Below, piece by piece: positions 38,329-45,695 of a stretch of DNA of 64,000 nt; positions within the stretch are counted from its first letter, which is position 1; each line of letters starts with the position of its first letter. A program made the translations under genes and the position numbers. The notes under the pieces are model-generated. The model was given only the letters and a program-made list of their open reading frames with translations. It searched no databases and was not told the DNA's origin. The DNA is from Planctomycetota bacterium (GTDB lineage: Bacteria > Planctomycetota > Phycisphaerae > Phycisphaerales > UBA1924). The DNA is taken from NCBI GenBank assembly GCA_024280755.1, contig JAJRPN010000036.1, forward strand, positions 1 to 64,000, written 5' to 3'.

Positions 38329-38880
38329 TCATTGATCAGATTTTTCATAAATCCATTTGCGAGTGCTTTCTGAGTATTCAGAATACTTATCGTCATCGAC
38401 CTCGTCGGTATTTGAGGCTGATGGCTTTGGTTGGGAATCTGCTGATTCCTCTTTGGTATCAGGTGCTTGAGCGTTGTTTACATCCAAGTTGATGGTTCCT
38501 GTACCGGCTTCAAGCACAATATGAAGAGATTTTTGATAACTTCCTGCTCGTCCAGAAGCTGCGTCGATCCCAGCACCAATGAGTCCACCAAAGAGAATGT
38601 TTCCAAAGCCGGCAGCAGCAATTTTGTTATCAAGCTCGATGATCACTGTTTTATAGCCACTGAGTTGAAACTGGATTATTTTATCGCCACCTTTTCGAGC
38701 TACAGGGATCACACACGGTGTTCTTCCCATCGCTACTCCGTCAATGGTGACGGTTGCATTCTCTGGAGCCGAGCTGAATGAGACGGGTTGGTGGTCTCCA
38801 TTGAGAATGGTGGCGCATCCGCCCATGAACCAACAGGCCAGAACGATAGTTGCAAAGCATCCGAGTGTTCTCATATTCAT
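38329..38880 (-). CDS. PEGA-domain lipoprotein
   Basis: A 183-residue protein with a lipoprotein signal (ATIVLACWFMGGC, lipobox MGGC). A PEGA-type beta domain follows (VSFSSAPENATVTIDGVAMGRTP, then GYKTVIIELDNK). A Gly-rich stretch comes next (AAGFGNILFGGLIGAGIDAASG), as in small proteins that insert into or cross a membrane. The tail is acidic and disordered, ending in KWIYEKSDQ. It was probably anchored at the outer membrane. DNA here is noticeably AT-richer than in glyA. Convergent with the pentapeptide gene. Confidence 0.75.
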   Translation of the reverse strand: MNMRTLGCFATIVLACWFMGGCATILNGDHQPVSFSSAPENATVTIDGVAMGRTPCVIPVARKGGDKIIQFQLSGYKTVIIELDNKIAAAGFGNILFGGLIGAGIDAASGRAGSYQKSLHIVLEAGTGTINLDVNNAQAPDTKEESADSQPKPSASNTDEVDDDKYSEYSESTRKWIYEKSDQ

Positions 38881-38945
38881 TTGATATTCCCCTTTGAGGA
38901 TAAGAGTGTACCAAATGCTACATAAAATTGCAAGTATAACCCTGC

Positions 38946-39293
38946 TTACTGAGGCAGGTCTCGGCTTTTGTAGCTCTTGTCAATCTTGATATCGCCCCAT
39001 GAGAAGTAGCCGTGAGCGGTGCGTTCGCCCTTGGGGATTTTGAGGTAGGTGATCGAGCCGTCGTTGTGGATGCGGTAGATGGTGCTGTCGGTCCCGGCGT
39101 AGCCGACAACTGCTTTGGGATCGTTTGGCTCAGGCTGGGGATCGAGTGTGGAGTTGGTGCCCATGCCGCCAATGAGCAGCCCCGCAAAGAGGGTGATCGA
39201 GCCGACAGCGACGAGGCGCCAGCGAGCGGATGAGCGTTCGAGCGATGCGAGACGGTTTTCGACAGCTTGTTCGTTGGGTGTATGTGTATTCAT
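38946..39293 (-). CDS. Small single-pass membrane protein
   Basis: A 115-residue protein. The N-terminal helix (EQAVENRLASLERSSARW) looks like a short coiled coil. One membrane helix follows (LVAVGSITLFAGLLIGGMG), then an extracytoplasmic part of 70 residues with beta-like stretches (AVVGYAGTDSTIYRIHNDGS and GYFSWGDIKIDKSYKSRDLP). The Ser/Thr/Tyr pattern resembles exported small proteins that I have seen in planctomycetes, but I cannot name a family. It lies 65 bases upstream of the PEGA lipoprotein on the same strand and may share its transcript. Confidence 0.65.
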   Translation of the reverse strand: MNTHTPNEQAVENRLASLERSSARWRLVAVGSITLFAGLLIGGMGTNSTLDPQPEPNDPKAVVGYAGTDSTIYRIHNDGSITYLKIPKGERTAHGYFSWGDIKIDKSYKSRDLPQ

Positions 39294-39378
39294 AGTGTTA
39301 GTATGACCGCAAACCGAAGCGAATGCTGACAGAAAAGAAAATATATGAAGATCAACTCAGATGCTTTGTAAGCAGTTT

Positions 39379-39615
39379 CTAGGGCGTGTCTGACGACTCA
39401 TTCCCCATACAAAGGACGCTCTTTTTTCGCCTCCCCCGGGCTTCCGGGGGAGGTGGCTGCGCAGCAGACGGAGGGGGTCTTAAGAGCTGTTTTTGCGATT
39501 AAAACAAAAGGAAACACAAAGCAAGACCCCCTCCGCCTCACTTCGTTCGGCACCTCCCCCGGAAGCCCGGGGGAGGCGAATAGTTGAAAAAAATGAGCCG
39601 TCAGACACCGCCTAG
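39379..39615. mobile_element. MITE-like element with terminal inverted repeats and CTAG duplication
   Basis: The termini GGCGTGTCTGACGACTCATT (39383-39402) and AATGAGCCGTCAGACACCGC (39592-39611) are inverted copies with 17 of 20 positions paired. Both are flanked by CTAG (39379-39382 and 39612-39615), a plausible 4-bp target duplication. The interior contains a family A palindrome, with CCCCCGGGCTTCCGGGGGAGG at its outer arm. No transposase frame is present, so movement would need an enzyme in trans. The insertion ends two bases from the rarD stop codon. Confidence 0.7.
39428..39577. repeat. Palindromic intergenic repeat, family A, copy 2 (inside the MITE-like element)
   Basis: Left arm CTCCCCCGGGCTTCCGGG, then GGAGGTGGCTGCGCAGCAGA with its GCTGCGCAGC hairpin tip, then GACGGAGGGGG. 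The right arm is the inverted counterpart but with a different tip (TCACTTCGTTCGG). The centre is AT-rich. It fits the family A layout of conserved arms and exchangeable hairpin tips. Confidence 0.8.
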
Positions 39616-39616
39616 G

Positions 39617-40579
39617 CTATTCGAGCAACTCGATCTTCGCGGATTTCATTTCTCGATGCCCGCGGATCATGTCCCAGGTATAAATCGCGATCGCGACCCA
39701 GATAATTGCAAACGAGGCAAACTTGAGCCCGGTGAAGGTTTCGCCGAAGGCAAGGTAAGATAAAATCAACTGTCCGGTGGGCGCGGTGTATTGCAAGAGC
39801 CCAACGGTGCTCAGCGGCAGCAATCGCACGGCATTGGTAAAGCAGATCAAGGGCACGATCGTCACGACCCCGCCCAAGAGCATCACACCATCGAGCCACA
39901 TTGGCGTGGAGTCGGCAAGGAAGATTCCTTGGTCATTGGTCCACAAGACATACACCGCGATGATTGCTAGGGGGAAAAGCATTCCCATCTCAAAGGTCAA
40001 TCCAACTGTTGCGCCGACATTCACTTTTTTGCGAAGCAGCCCATAAGTTCCGAAACTAAACGGCAGCAACAACGCAAGCCAAGGAAGCCCGAGTGAGTTC
40101 TCTGCGCCGAGCTCCGCAAAGCCCATCACAATCACTGCAACGCCTGCGAGTGCAATCGCACCCCATTGCACTGGGCGAGGCCGTTCGCCAAAGAACACGA
40201 ATCCGAGGGCGATCGAGAAGAGCGGGTTGATGTAATACCCCATCGATGCGTGGCTGAGCCGATTGGTCGAGATCGCATAGATGAAGAAGAACCAGTTGAT
40301 AAGAATGAAACAGGTCGAAGGCAGCAGGATTTTGAGCGATGACCATCTGGTGGCGGCTTTAAGGAGTTCGCGGATGTTCTTGGATGCGATCAGGATAAGA
40401 AGCATGATCGGGAGCCCAAAGATCACGCGCTGAGCGACCGCTTCGATCGGGTCTGCGTTGTAGTGCATCAACAGCTTGAAATAGCTGGGCACAATAAATG
40501 CCCACCACCCAAAGGCCCCGGCAGCGAACATAAGCCCCTTGGCTCGGTGTGGGTATTGCGTTTCTGGATCGGGTGACAT
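39617..40579 (-). CDS. rarD: EamA-family transporter RarD
   Basis: A 320-residue protein with ten membrane helices in two EamA halves. RarD signatures include the N-terminal GLMFAAGAFGWWAFIVPSYFK, EAVAQRVIFGLPIML, INWFFFIYAISTNRLSHASMGYYINPL, FGERPRPVQWGA, and TVGLLQYTAPTGQLILSYLAFGE. Members belong to the drug/metabolite transporter superfamily; physiological substrates are mostly unknown. The gene is bracketed by two copies of the same MITE-like repeat in direct orientation (39379 and 40793) plus family B repeats upstream, so it may have been moved or duplicated through them. Protein sequence itself looks intact. Confidence 0.93.
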   Translation of the reverse strand: MSPDPETQYPHRAKGLMFAAGAFGWWAFIVPSYFKLLMHYNADPIEAVAQRVIFGLPIMLLILIASKNIRELLKAATRWSSLKILLPSTCFILINWFFFIYAISTNRLSHASMGYYINPLFSIALGFVFFGERPRPVQWGAIALAGVAVIVMGFAELGAENSLGLPWLALLLPFSFGTYGLLRKKVNVGATVGLTFEMGMLFPLAIIAVYVLWTNDQGIFLADSTPMWLDGVMLLGGVVTIVPLICFTNAVRLLPLSTVGLLQYTAPTGQLILSYLAFGETFTGLKFASFAIIWVAIAIYTWDMIRGHREMKSAKIELLE

Positions 40580-40610
40580 GAGCAGAGACTTTAGACCCTT
40601 GGCCAGTCTG

Positions 40611-40753
40611 GTGCCTTGTTCTGACCCGAAGGGCAGAGCAGGTCTTTGGAGATCATATCATCTTTTCTGGGTGCCCTGTTCATGCGAATCATGTGCAGGT
40701 CTTTGTCATTGCGAAGACATGCAGGTGACGAAGACGCCACCAGCATGGCACCC
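40611..40753. repeat. Imperfect palindromic repeat, family B, copy 1 (with a tandem partial arm)
   Basis: The span 40669-40753 begins GGGTGCC and ends GGCACCC, with inner inverted pairing between ATGTGCAGGTCTT and AAGACATGCAGGT. A second left arm (CTGGTGCCTTGTTCTGACC, 40609-40627, and GCAGGTCTTTG, 40639-40649) precedes it as a partial tandem copy. It lies upstream of rarD and has no ORF. A better-preserved copy is at 50673-50774. Confidence 0.6.
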
Positions 40754-40792
40754 CGGCTCTATCGACCGCGAGTTCGGCGCATTGATCACCTG

Positions 40793-40980
40793 CTAGGGCG
40801 TGTCTGACGACTCATTCTCCATACAAGGACGCTCTCTTTTCGCCTCCCCCGGGCTTCCGGGGGAGGTGGCTGCGCAGCAGACGGAGGGGGTTCTTCCCGG
40901 AGTTCAGAGCACTCATGTATGCTCGAAGACACCCCTCCGTCGGCTTTGCCGACACCTCCCCGCGGGGCGCAGGGAGGGAA
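40793..40980. mobile_element. Second, right-truncated copy of the MITE-like element, with family A repeat copy 3
   Basis: The first 100 bases (CTAG, then GGCGTGTCTGACGACTCATT, and on through the outer arm, GGTGGCTGCGCAGCAGACGG) repeat 39379-39475 with only a few changes, in the same orientation. The right part is different: it ends with GACACCTCCCCGCGGGGCG from another family A subtype and has no right terminal repeat. It was therefore truncated or rebuilt by recombination. It lies just before rimO. Confidence 0.7.
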
Positions 40981-41027
40981 AAGAACAGAGCACCATGCGT
41001 TGCTTTTCGTGCATATGATTCGCTCCT

Positions 41028-42725
41028 ATGCCTACCGATACAGATCAAACCCAATCCGAAACCATCGAAACCATCTCATTCGTGAGTCTTGGGTGCCCCA
41101 AGAACCTGGTCGACTCTGAGAAGATGCTCGGGCTGTTGGCTGCCGACGGGTTGATGCCGGTTTCTGCCGAGATTATCGAAGACCAAGAACATGATGACCT
41201 TTCGGTGTCAGGCAGTGAACAAGACGCCTCGGCTGCTGAGGGTCGGGTCACGCCAGCCGACGCGGTGGTGATTAATACTTGCGGCTTCCTTGAAGCCTCG
41301 AAAGAAGAATCGCTGGGGGTGATCGCCGAAGCGGTGAAGCTCAAAGAGGAAGGCAAGATCAAACGCGTGGTCGTCGCCGGGTGCTTGGTGCAGAGGCACC
41401 GGGCCAAGATGTTCGATTGGGCGCCGGGGATTGATTCGATGGTGGGGGTGTTCGATCGCGAGCACATTATTGAAGCCGTGCGAGGCGTGAAGAGCGATCG
41501 CGAGACGCTCGGGGATGCACCCAAGTATTGGATCAACGCCAATGCGATTACCAGCGCAGATTCCCAAGGCATGAACACCGTGGGTCTCACTGTCGCCGGT
41601 AAAGACGGCAAAGGTATTGGGTACTTTGAATCTGACAACGCCCGCTTGCGATTAACCCCTCGCCATTATTCATACCTGCGCATTTCTGAAGGCTGCAACC
41701 AGAACTGTGCGTTCTGTACGATCCCGTCGATCCGAGGCAAGATGCGATCGAAGCCTGAAAACCGAATCATCGAAGAAGCCCGCGAACTCATGCGCGATGG
41801 CGTGTTCGAAATGCTCATGATCGGGCAAGATACGACGAGTTATGGCGATGACATCGGTGTTGGTTTATCACAGGTCGAAGGTGCCGACAAGTTCCGCGCC
41901 GGGTTGCCAAAGCTGCTCCGGTCGCTCTCTGACGCGATGAGCGAAGAGATCGGGCGAGGCTGGCTGCGGATGATGTACGCGTATCCCACCTACTTTAGCG
42001 ATGAGATCATCGACGCCTTCGCCGAGGTCGCCGATCGTGGGAACCTGTTGCCCTACTTGGATATCCCGCTCCAGCATGGCTCTGACAAGGTGCTTGAGCT
42101 GATGCGTCGCAATGTGACGAGTGCCCACCAGACCGAACTGTGCCATAAGCTCCGCGATCGGATCCCCGGCATGGCCATCCGCACGACCTTCATTACCGGG
42201 TTCCCCGGCGAGACCGATTCGGATCATCAACAGCTTCTTGATTTCATCGAAGAAGTGCAGTTCGATGCGGTCGGATGTTTTCAGTATTCCAAAGAACCCG
42301 GCACCGTCGCAGGGCGCATGGAAGAAGATCCAAAGCTTTTGGTGCCCAAAGAGGTCAAACAACAACGCCACGACGAGATCATGGCCCTCCAACAACAGAT
42401 CGCATTCGACCAGGCCGAGTTCGTCGCGTCCCAGTTTGATCCAACGAAACCAACCGAGACCGGGGCGCAGTTTGATGTGCTCATCGACAAATCCACCGGC
42501 AACCAGGTCGAAGCAACCCCGGGGGTCTCCGATGGAGGCACGCTCTACGCGGGGAGAACCTACTTCCAAGCACCACAGATCGACGCGACCACCCATGTCA
42601 TCGCCAAGAACAAGCTCGCTGCTGGCGAGTTGGTGCGATGCACCATCGTTGCCAGCGATGGCTACGACCTGATCGCTCGTCCGGTCGAGGAACTCGAACG
42701 CAAGGTTTCGTTGAACATCATCTAG
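41028..42725 (+). CDS. rimO: Ribosomal protein S12 methylthiotransferase RimO, with two insertions
   Basis: Radical SAM enzyme that adds a methylthio group to the conserved Asp of ribosomal protein S12. The UPF0004 domain has FVSLGCPKNLVDSEKMLG, INTCGFLEASKEE and VVVAGCLVQRH (three Cys for the auxiliary cluster). The radical SAM domain has RISEGCNQNCAFCTIPSIRG with CxxxCxxC. A TRAM domain ends the chain. At 565 residues it is about 120 longer than E. coli RimO, because of an acidic insertion at about residues 45-75 and another at about 160-205. The last 53 bases are duplicated 2.4 kb downstream at 45058, just before the GNAT gene. Confidence 0.95.
   Translation: MPTDTDQTQSETIETISFVSLGCPKNLVDSEKMLGLLAADGLMPVSAEIIEDQEHDDLSVSGSEQDASAAEGRVTPADAVVINTCGFLEASKEESLGVIAEAVKLKEEGKIKRVVVAGCLVQRHRAKMFDWAPGIDSMVGVFDREHIIEAVRGVKSDRETLGDAPKYWINANAITSADSQGMNTVGLTVAGKDGKGIGYFESDNARLRLTPRHYSYLRISEGCNQNCAFCTIPSIRGKMRSKPENRIIEEARELMRDGVFEMLMIGQDTTSYGDDIGVGLSQVEGADKFRAGLPKLLRSLSDAMSEEIGRGWLRMMYAYPTYFSDEIIDAFAEVADRGNLLPYLDIPLQHGSDKVLELMRRNVTSAHQTELCHKLRDRIPGMAIRTTFITGFPGETDSDHQQLLDFIEEVQFDAVGCFQYSKEPGTVAGRMEEDPKLLVPKEVKQQRHDEIMALQQQIAFDQAEFVASQFDPTKPTETGAQFDVLIDKSTGNQVEATPGVSDGGTLYAGRTYFQAPQIDATTHVIAKNKLAAGELVRCTIVASDGYDLIARPVEELERKVSLNII
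42669..42721 (+). repeat. 53-bp direct repeat, left copy (3' end of rimO)
   Basis: These bases encode the last codons of rimO (LIARPVEELERKVSLNI). They recur at 45058-45110 with one mismatch (C versus T at the 48th position). The two copies bound a block of three minus-strand genes. The layout resembles the duplicated gene 3' ends made by site-specific integration, though no integrase is present. Confidence 0.95.
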
Positions 42726-42730
42726 ATTTG

Positions 42731-43513
42731 TTAAATATCTCTTCCCAATATCCCATTGGGCGTTGTTCCAAAGGTAAAAGGCGACCATATTGGGTATCGG
42801 TAGACTGGGCGTGTGGCTTCTTTCTCATATATCTGATCAACATGCCCATCAATAAACCATACCGAGCCGGGCTGGGGCGATTGCCAATAGGCAAGGTCGC
42901 CAACAGGGAGCCCAGGTTCATGAATGCCGCGCCATCCATGCCATACAAAGAGTTCGAAGACGCCTGCCTTGGAAGAAGGATATCGAGTGGAGGACAATCT
43001 TTGAACTTGTGCGCCAAGCTGTCTTGAGTATGTGTTGAAATCAACATCTGGTGAAAGATAGTCAGGGTCGATATAGCCCGATGATGTGAGGATGTAATCT
43101 GGGGCAGCGATGTTTTCATACTCTTCTGGATGCCATTGGTTCGCTGGGCAGTACATGAACTCTGCATCCGAGTTGATACCCGCGTAGCTTTGCCAGTTTT
43201 CGCTTTCGAAAGTCCCAAAGATTTGATAGCTGTAATGTGCCCACTGGTCTGGGTTCGCGTTGGCAACGGATGTTGGGCCGAGCCATGTCGGGAACGAGTC
43301 TCGATTGTCTGTAGCGTAGAGTTGGACCAGGTTGCCCATGCTTCGGATATGCGTCATGCATTCGAGCTTTTGTCCCTTCTCGCGTACAGATCTTAATCCT
43401 GGAATTGCGATCCCTGCTAAGATCGCAATAATTGCAATCGAAACAAGGAGTTCGATCAATGTCACGCCTAGGCGGAGGGTGTGGGTTTTATGTTCAGCTT
43501 GACGAGTTGCCAT
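42731..43513 (-). CDS. Prepilin-leader protein (type II secretion/pseudopilin-like), DUF1559-like candidate
   Basis: A 260-residue protein with a prepilin N-terminal methylation segment (LGVTLIELLVSIAIIAILAGIAIPGL), processed after the Gly. The globular part starts with MTHIRSMGNLVQLYATDNRDSFP and ends with SVWFIDGHVDQIY, the WFxDGHV-type signature common in planctomycete exported prepilin-like proteins. The stop lies 5 bases from the convergent rimO stop. This is the innermost (rimO-proximal) gene of the island bounded by the 53-bp repeats, and it lies at the downstream end of a three-gene minus-strand run. GGGAAA precedes the ATG. Confidence 0.85.
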   Translation of the reverse strand: MATRQAEHKTHTLRLGVTLIELLVSIAIIAILAGIAIPGLRSVREKGQKLECMTHIRSMGNLVQLYATDNRDSFPTWLGPTSVANANPDQWAHYSYQIFGTFESENWQSYAGINSDAEFMYCPANQWHPEEYENIAAPDYILTSSGYIDPDYLSPDVDFNTYSRQLGAQVQRLSSTRYPSSKAGVFELFVWHGWRGIHEPGLPVGDLAYWQSPQPGSVWFIDGHVDQIYEKEATRPVYRYPIWSPFTFGTTPNGILGRDI

Positions 43514-43537
43514 ATATGCAGTTTCCCATTTGGGCGA

Positions 43538-44542
43538 TCAAGGCGATGATTTTGCTCTCAAGGCGAATGTTACACCCAAAGCGATTAAAATAAATACGCC
43601 ACCAAAGATAAGAACAGACGGTGCCCTGTTGAGTAGGTGTCTTAATCTGTTGGATTGTGTTCGTGGATTCGAGGCATGGTGGTCATCAGCAGGTGGCGGT
43701 GTATCGAGTTTGGATTCAGTTACAATCGGTTTGTGAACAGGTTTCTTTGGGCTAATACCTATTTTTTCTATAATTGCCGGCGGGCCTTCATAGATCCCAG
43801 TTTTGAGACCAGAAAAAGGGATTCGCATATGCCCTGTATACACATTTGTGGCCCCAATTTTATGAAAATCATCATACTCCCACCACAAAAGCAGGCTTTG
43901 ATCAGGGGCGAGGAGTTCGAGTTTACTGACAACCTGGTGCTCGGTTCCTGCTGGTGAGGTGTAAGTTTCTAGGTAGGCCTTGAGGTTGAGCGGGCTGAGG
44001 TAAATCGAGATTGAGCCGTCGGCAAGCGTGTTTGCAGTTTTAATAAGATCTGGATACTCAGCGAGCCAAACGCCTAAGAGGTACGGAGCTCGATAGGCGT
44101 GCTGTCCAACGACTTTTCGGAGTGATAGATCATCTCCTAAAGATTGAGTTCGGGTGGTTTTTAGCTTTCGTTCGACATGGTGACCCGTTGAGTCAATTTG
44201 ATATATCTTATCAAACATCATCGACCTAGTCGCATCAAGGGGGTTTTTCTGAGGCTCGGCGCGGGACTCGATAAGAACTTCGGTGGGCCAACTGAACTCG
44301 CATATCTCGCGGATTTCAAAGAACTCTACAAGGTTTCCCGCTGGATCATGTGCCTCATTTCCAACGAGCCATGTGATATGAGTCGATTTCAGTTTCTTCG
44401 TTGTATCAACCCAGTTTTGCAAAAGGTTGCTCGTGGAGGGCTGCCCCTGGGTGAAAGAGGCGATGAAGCACGAGCAGAGAAGGGTAACTAAACAGGTAGT
44501 CCGTAGAAGGCTTGAAGGAGTTGCAGCGAGAGTAAATGTCAT
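43538..44542 (-). CDS. Exported protein with C-terminal membrane anchor, unknown function
   Basis: A 334-residue protein. The N-terminal hydrophobic stretch (LLRTTCLVTLLCSCFIASF) is a signal peptide. The extracytoplasmic body is beta-rich, with STHITWLVGNEAHDPAGN and HQVVSKLELLAPDQSLLLWW. A Pro/Asn-rich linker and a C-terminal membrane helix (VLIFGGVFILIALGVTFALR) end with a short basic tail, as in surface-anchored proteins. The start at 44542 overlaps the previous stop (TAATG), so it is coupled with the Cys-rich gene. It lies within the repeat-bounded island and its DNA is AT-rich. No family recognised. Confidence 0.65.
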   Translation of the reverse strand: MTFTLAATPSSLLRTTCLVTLLCSCFIASFTQGQPSTSNLLQNWVDTTKKLKSTHITWLVGNEAHDPAGNLVEFFEIREICEFSWPTEVLIESRAEPQKNPLDATRSMMFDKIYQIDSTGHHVERKLKTTRTQSLGDDLSLRKVVGQHAYRAPYLLGVWLAEYPDLIKTANTLADGSISIYLSPLNLKAYLETYTSPAGTEHQVVSKLELLAPDQSLLLWWEYDDFHKIGATNVYTGHMRIPFSGLKTGIYEGPPAIIEKIGISPKKPVHKPIVTESKLDTPPPADDHHASNPRTQSNRLRHLLNRAPSVLIFGGVFILIALGVTFALRAKSSP

Positions 44543-44928
44543 TATTTTAATCCGCCATCGCAAGGTGTTGGGTTGGGGTAACCGGGTATTTGGGTAGTGA
44601 TCACATAGGGCATTTGGAGAGATCCGCCTTCGCATTGTTGTGTTTCATTATTCCAAGTGCCACCTACATAGTTCGCACAAACTTCCCAAAAATCATTCGA
44701 GGTGGTGCCGCAATCTTTGTACATGTCGCCATCTACACATTGATAAGATGTCAAACATTCTGTGTAGGTGCATGAACTCCCAGAACCCGAGTTTTCGGTC
44801 TGTTCCCAGCTCTCTTCAACGGCATAGTTGCAAATAGGCCTCTTGCCTATTCCAATTCCGGTTTGCGCAAGTGCAATGCCTGTAAATGAAAGGGCAAGTA
44901 TGGCAGTGATTGTGCGATTGAGTTTCAT
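44542..44928 (-). CDS. Small secreted Cys-rich protein
   Basis: A 128-residue protein with a signal peptide (ITAILALSFTGIALAQ). The mature part has eight cysteines (for example SCTYTECLTSYQCVDGDMYKDC), which suggests four disulfides, and many Ser, Thr, Asn and aromatic residues. I do not recognise a family; it could be an adhesin-like, toxin-like or receptor-like surface protein. AGGA lies 9 bases before the ATG. It is the first gene of the island's minus-strand run. Its upstream region has TTGACA followed by a nine-G tract, a possible variable promoter spacer. Confidence 0.65.
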   Translation of the reverse strand: MKLNRTITAILALSFTGIALAQTGIGIGKRPICNYAVEESWEQTENSGSGSSCTYTECLTSYQCVDGDMYKDCGTTSNDFWEVCANYVGGTWNNETQQCEGGSLQMPYVITTQIPGYPNPTPCDGGLK

Positions 44929-44975
44929 TTTGTTGTTCCTGTATTTGGTGTTCTATTGCAAATGGACATTGCAAC

Positions 44976-44999
44976 ACTGTACCCCCCCCCATCTGTCAA
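44976..44999 (-). promoter_or_regulatory. Candidate phase-variable promoter with a G9 tract in the spacer
   Basis: On the minus strand, a perfect -35 TTGACA (44999-44994) is followed by GAT, nine G (44990-44982) and TACAGT (44981-44976), a 4/6 match to the -10. The current spacing is 12, too short for good activity. Insertion of four or five G would make it 16-17. Homopolymer slippage would thus tune or switch transcription of the Cys-rich gene 48 bases downstream. Confidence 0.4.
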
Positions 45000-45057
45000 G
45001 TTCATGTTTGAATGGTGTGGAGAGAATTTTGATGAGCGAGTCGATAGATGACCTGAT

Positions 45058-45113
45058 CTGATCGCTCGTCCGGTCGAGGAACTCGAACGCAAGGTTTCGT
45101 TGAATATCATGTG
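45058..45113 (+). pseudogene. Remnant of a rimO 3' end (right copy of the 53-bp direct repeat)
   Basis: Reads LIARPVEELERKVSLNIM-stop in frame, a copy of the rimO C-terminus with ATC ATG TGA in place of ATC ATC TAG. Its TGA overlaps the GTG at 45111 of the GNAT gene as GTGA. This suggests that rimO once ended here, translationally coupled to the GNAT gene, before the island between 42722 and 45057 was inserted. 52 of 53 bases match the left copy at 42669-42721. Confidence 0.85.
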
Positions 45114-45116
45114 ATT

Positions 45117-45572
45117 ATGCAGATACACGAAGACGATCCAAGAAAGCCGGAGGTTTCGAGGTTGCTCAACGAGCACCTTGATGCGATGCGTTCGATCTCG
45201 CCGCCGGAGAGCAAGCACGCGTTGGATGTGGATGGGTTGTGCGTCCCTGAGATTGTTTTTTGGACCGCAAGGGATGAAGATCTGGTGCTTGGGTGCGGAG
45301 CATTGTGTGAGCTCGACTCAACGCACGGCGAGATCAAATCTATGCGTACGGCTCAATCCCATCTAAGAAAAGGCGTCGCCTCGAAGCTTCTCAAGCACAT
45401 CATCGAAGCCGCTCGATCGAGGGGGTATGCCCGGTTGAGCTTGGAAACGGGTTCGATGGAGGAGTTTGTTCCGGCGCGGGCGATGTACGCACGGTTTGGG
45501 TTTGAAGAGTGTGGGCCGTTCGGGGCGTATCGGGCTGATCCCAACAGCGTTTTTATGATGCTTGAGCTTTGA
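45117..45572 (+). CDS. GNAT-family N-acetyltransferase
   Basis: A 151-residue protein. The acetyl-CoA-binding segment is clear: SMRTAQSHLRKGVASKLLKH (motif A, RxxGxA-like with RKGVAS), then SRGYARLSLETGSMEEFVPA and ARAMYARFGFEECGPFG (motif B). The order resembles PaiA/YsnE-like proteins that act on amines or amino acids; the substrate is unknown. The ATG at 45117 is used; a GTG at 45111 overlaps the TGA of the rimO remnant and may be the ancestral start. It would now depend on a promoter within or before the remnant. Confidence 0.85.
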   Translation: MQIHEDDPRKPEVSRLLNEHLDAMRSISPPESKHALDVDGLCVPEIVFWTARDEDLVLGCGALCELDSTHGEIKSMRTAQSHLRKGVASKLLKHIIEAARSRGYARLSLETGSMEEFVPARAMYARFGFEECGPFGAYRADPNSVFMMLEL

Positions 45573-45695
45573 AAACTGAGTTGTAATCGAACTTTCTTTT
45601 CTGATGTATCTTGTGTGATTGGTGGGGGATGCAAGCGATCATGGCGGTTTTGGACGGTTTGTATTGAGTCGGTAGGGTTGATTCCCTAGTGATTG

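Noticed and set aside
40611-40753. CRISPR array
   Set aside because: The repeated arms are inverted and unevenly spaced, with no set of equal spacers.
42669-45113. Interpretation of the 53-bp repeats as attachment sites of a named integrative element
   Set aside because: No integrase, excisionase or tRNA is present, so only the duplication itself is claimed.
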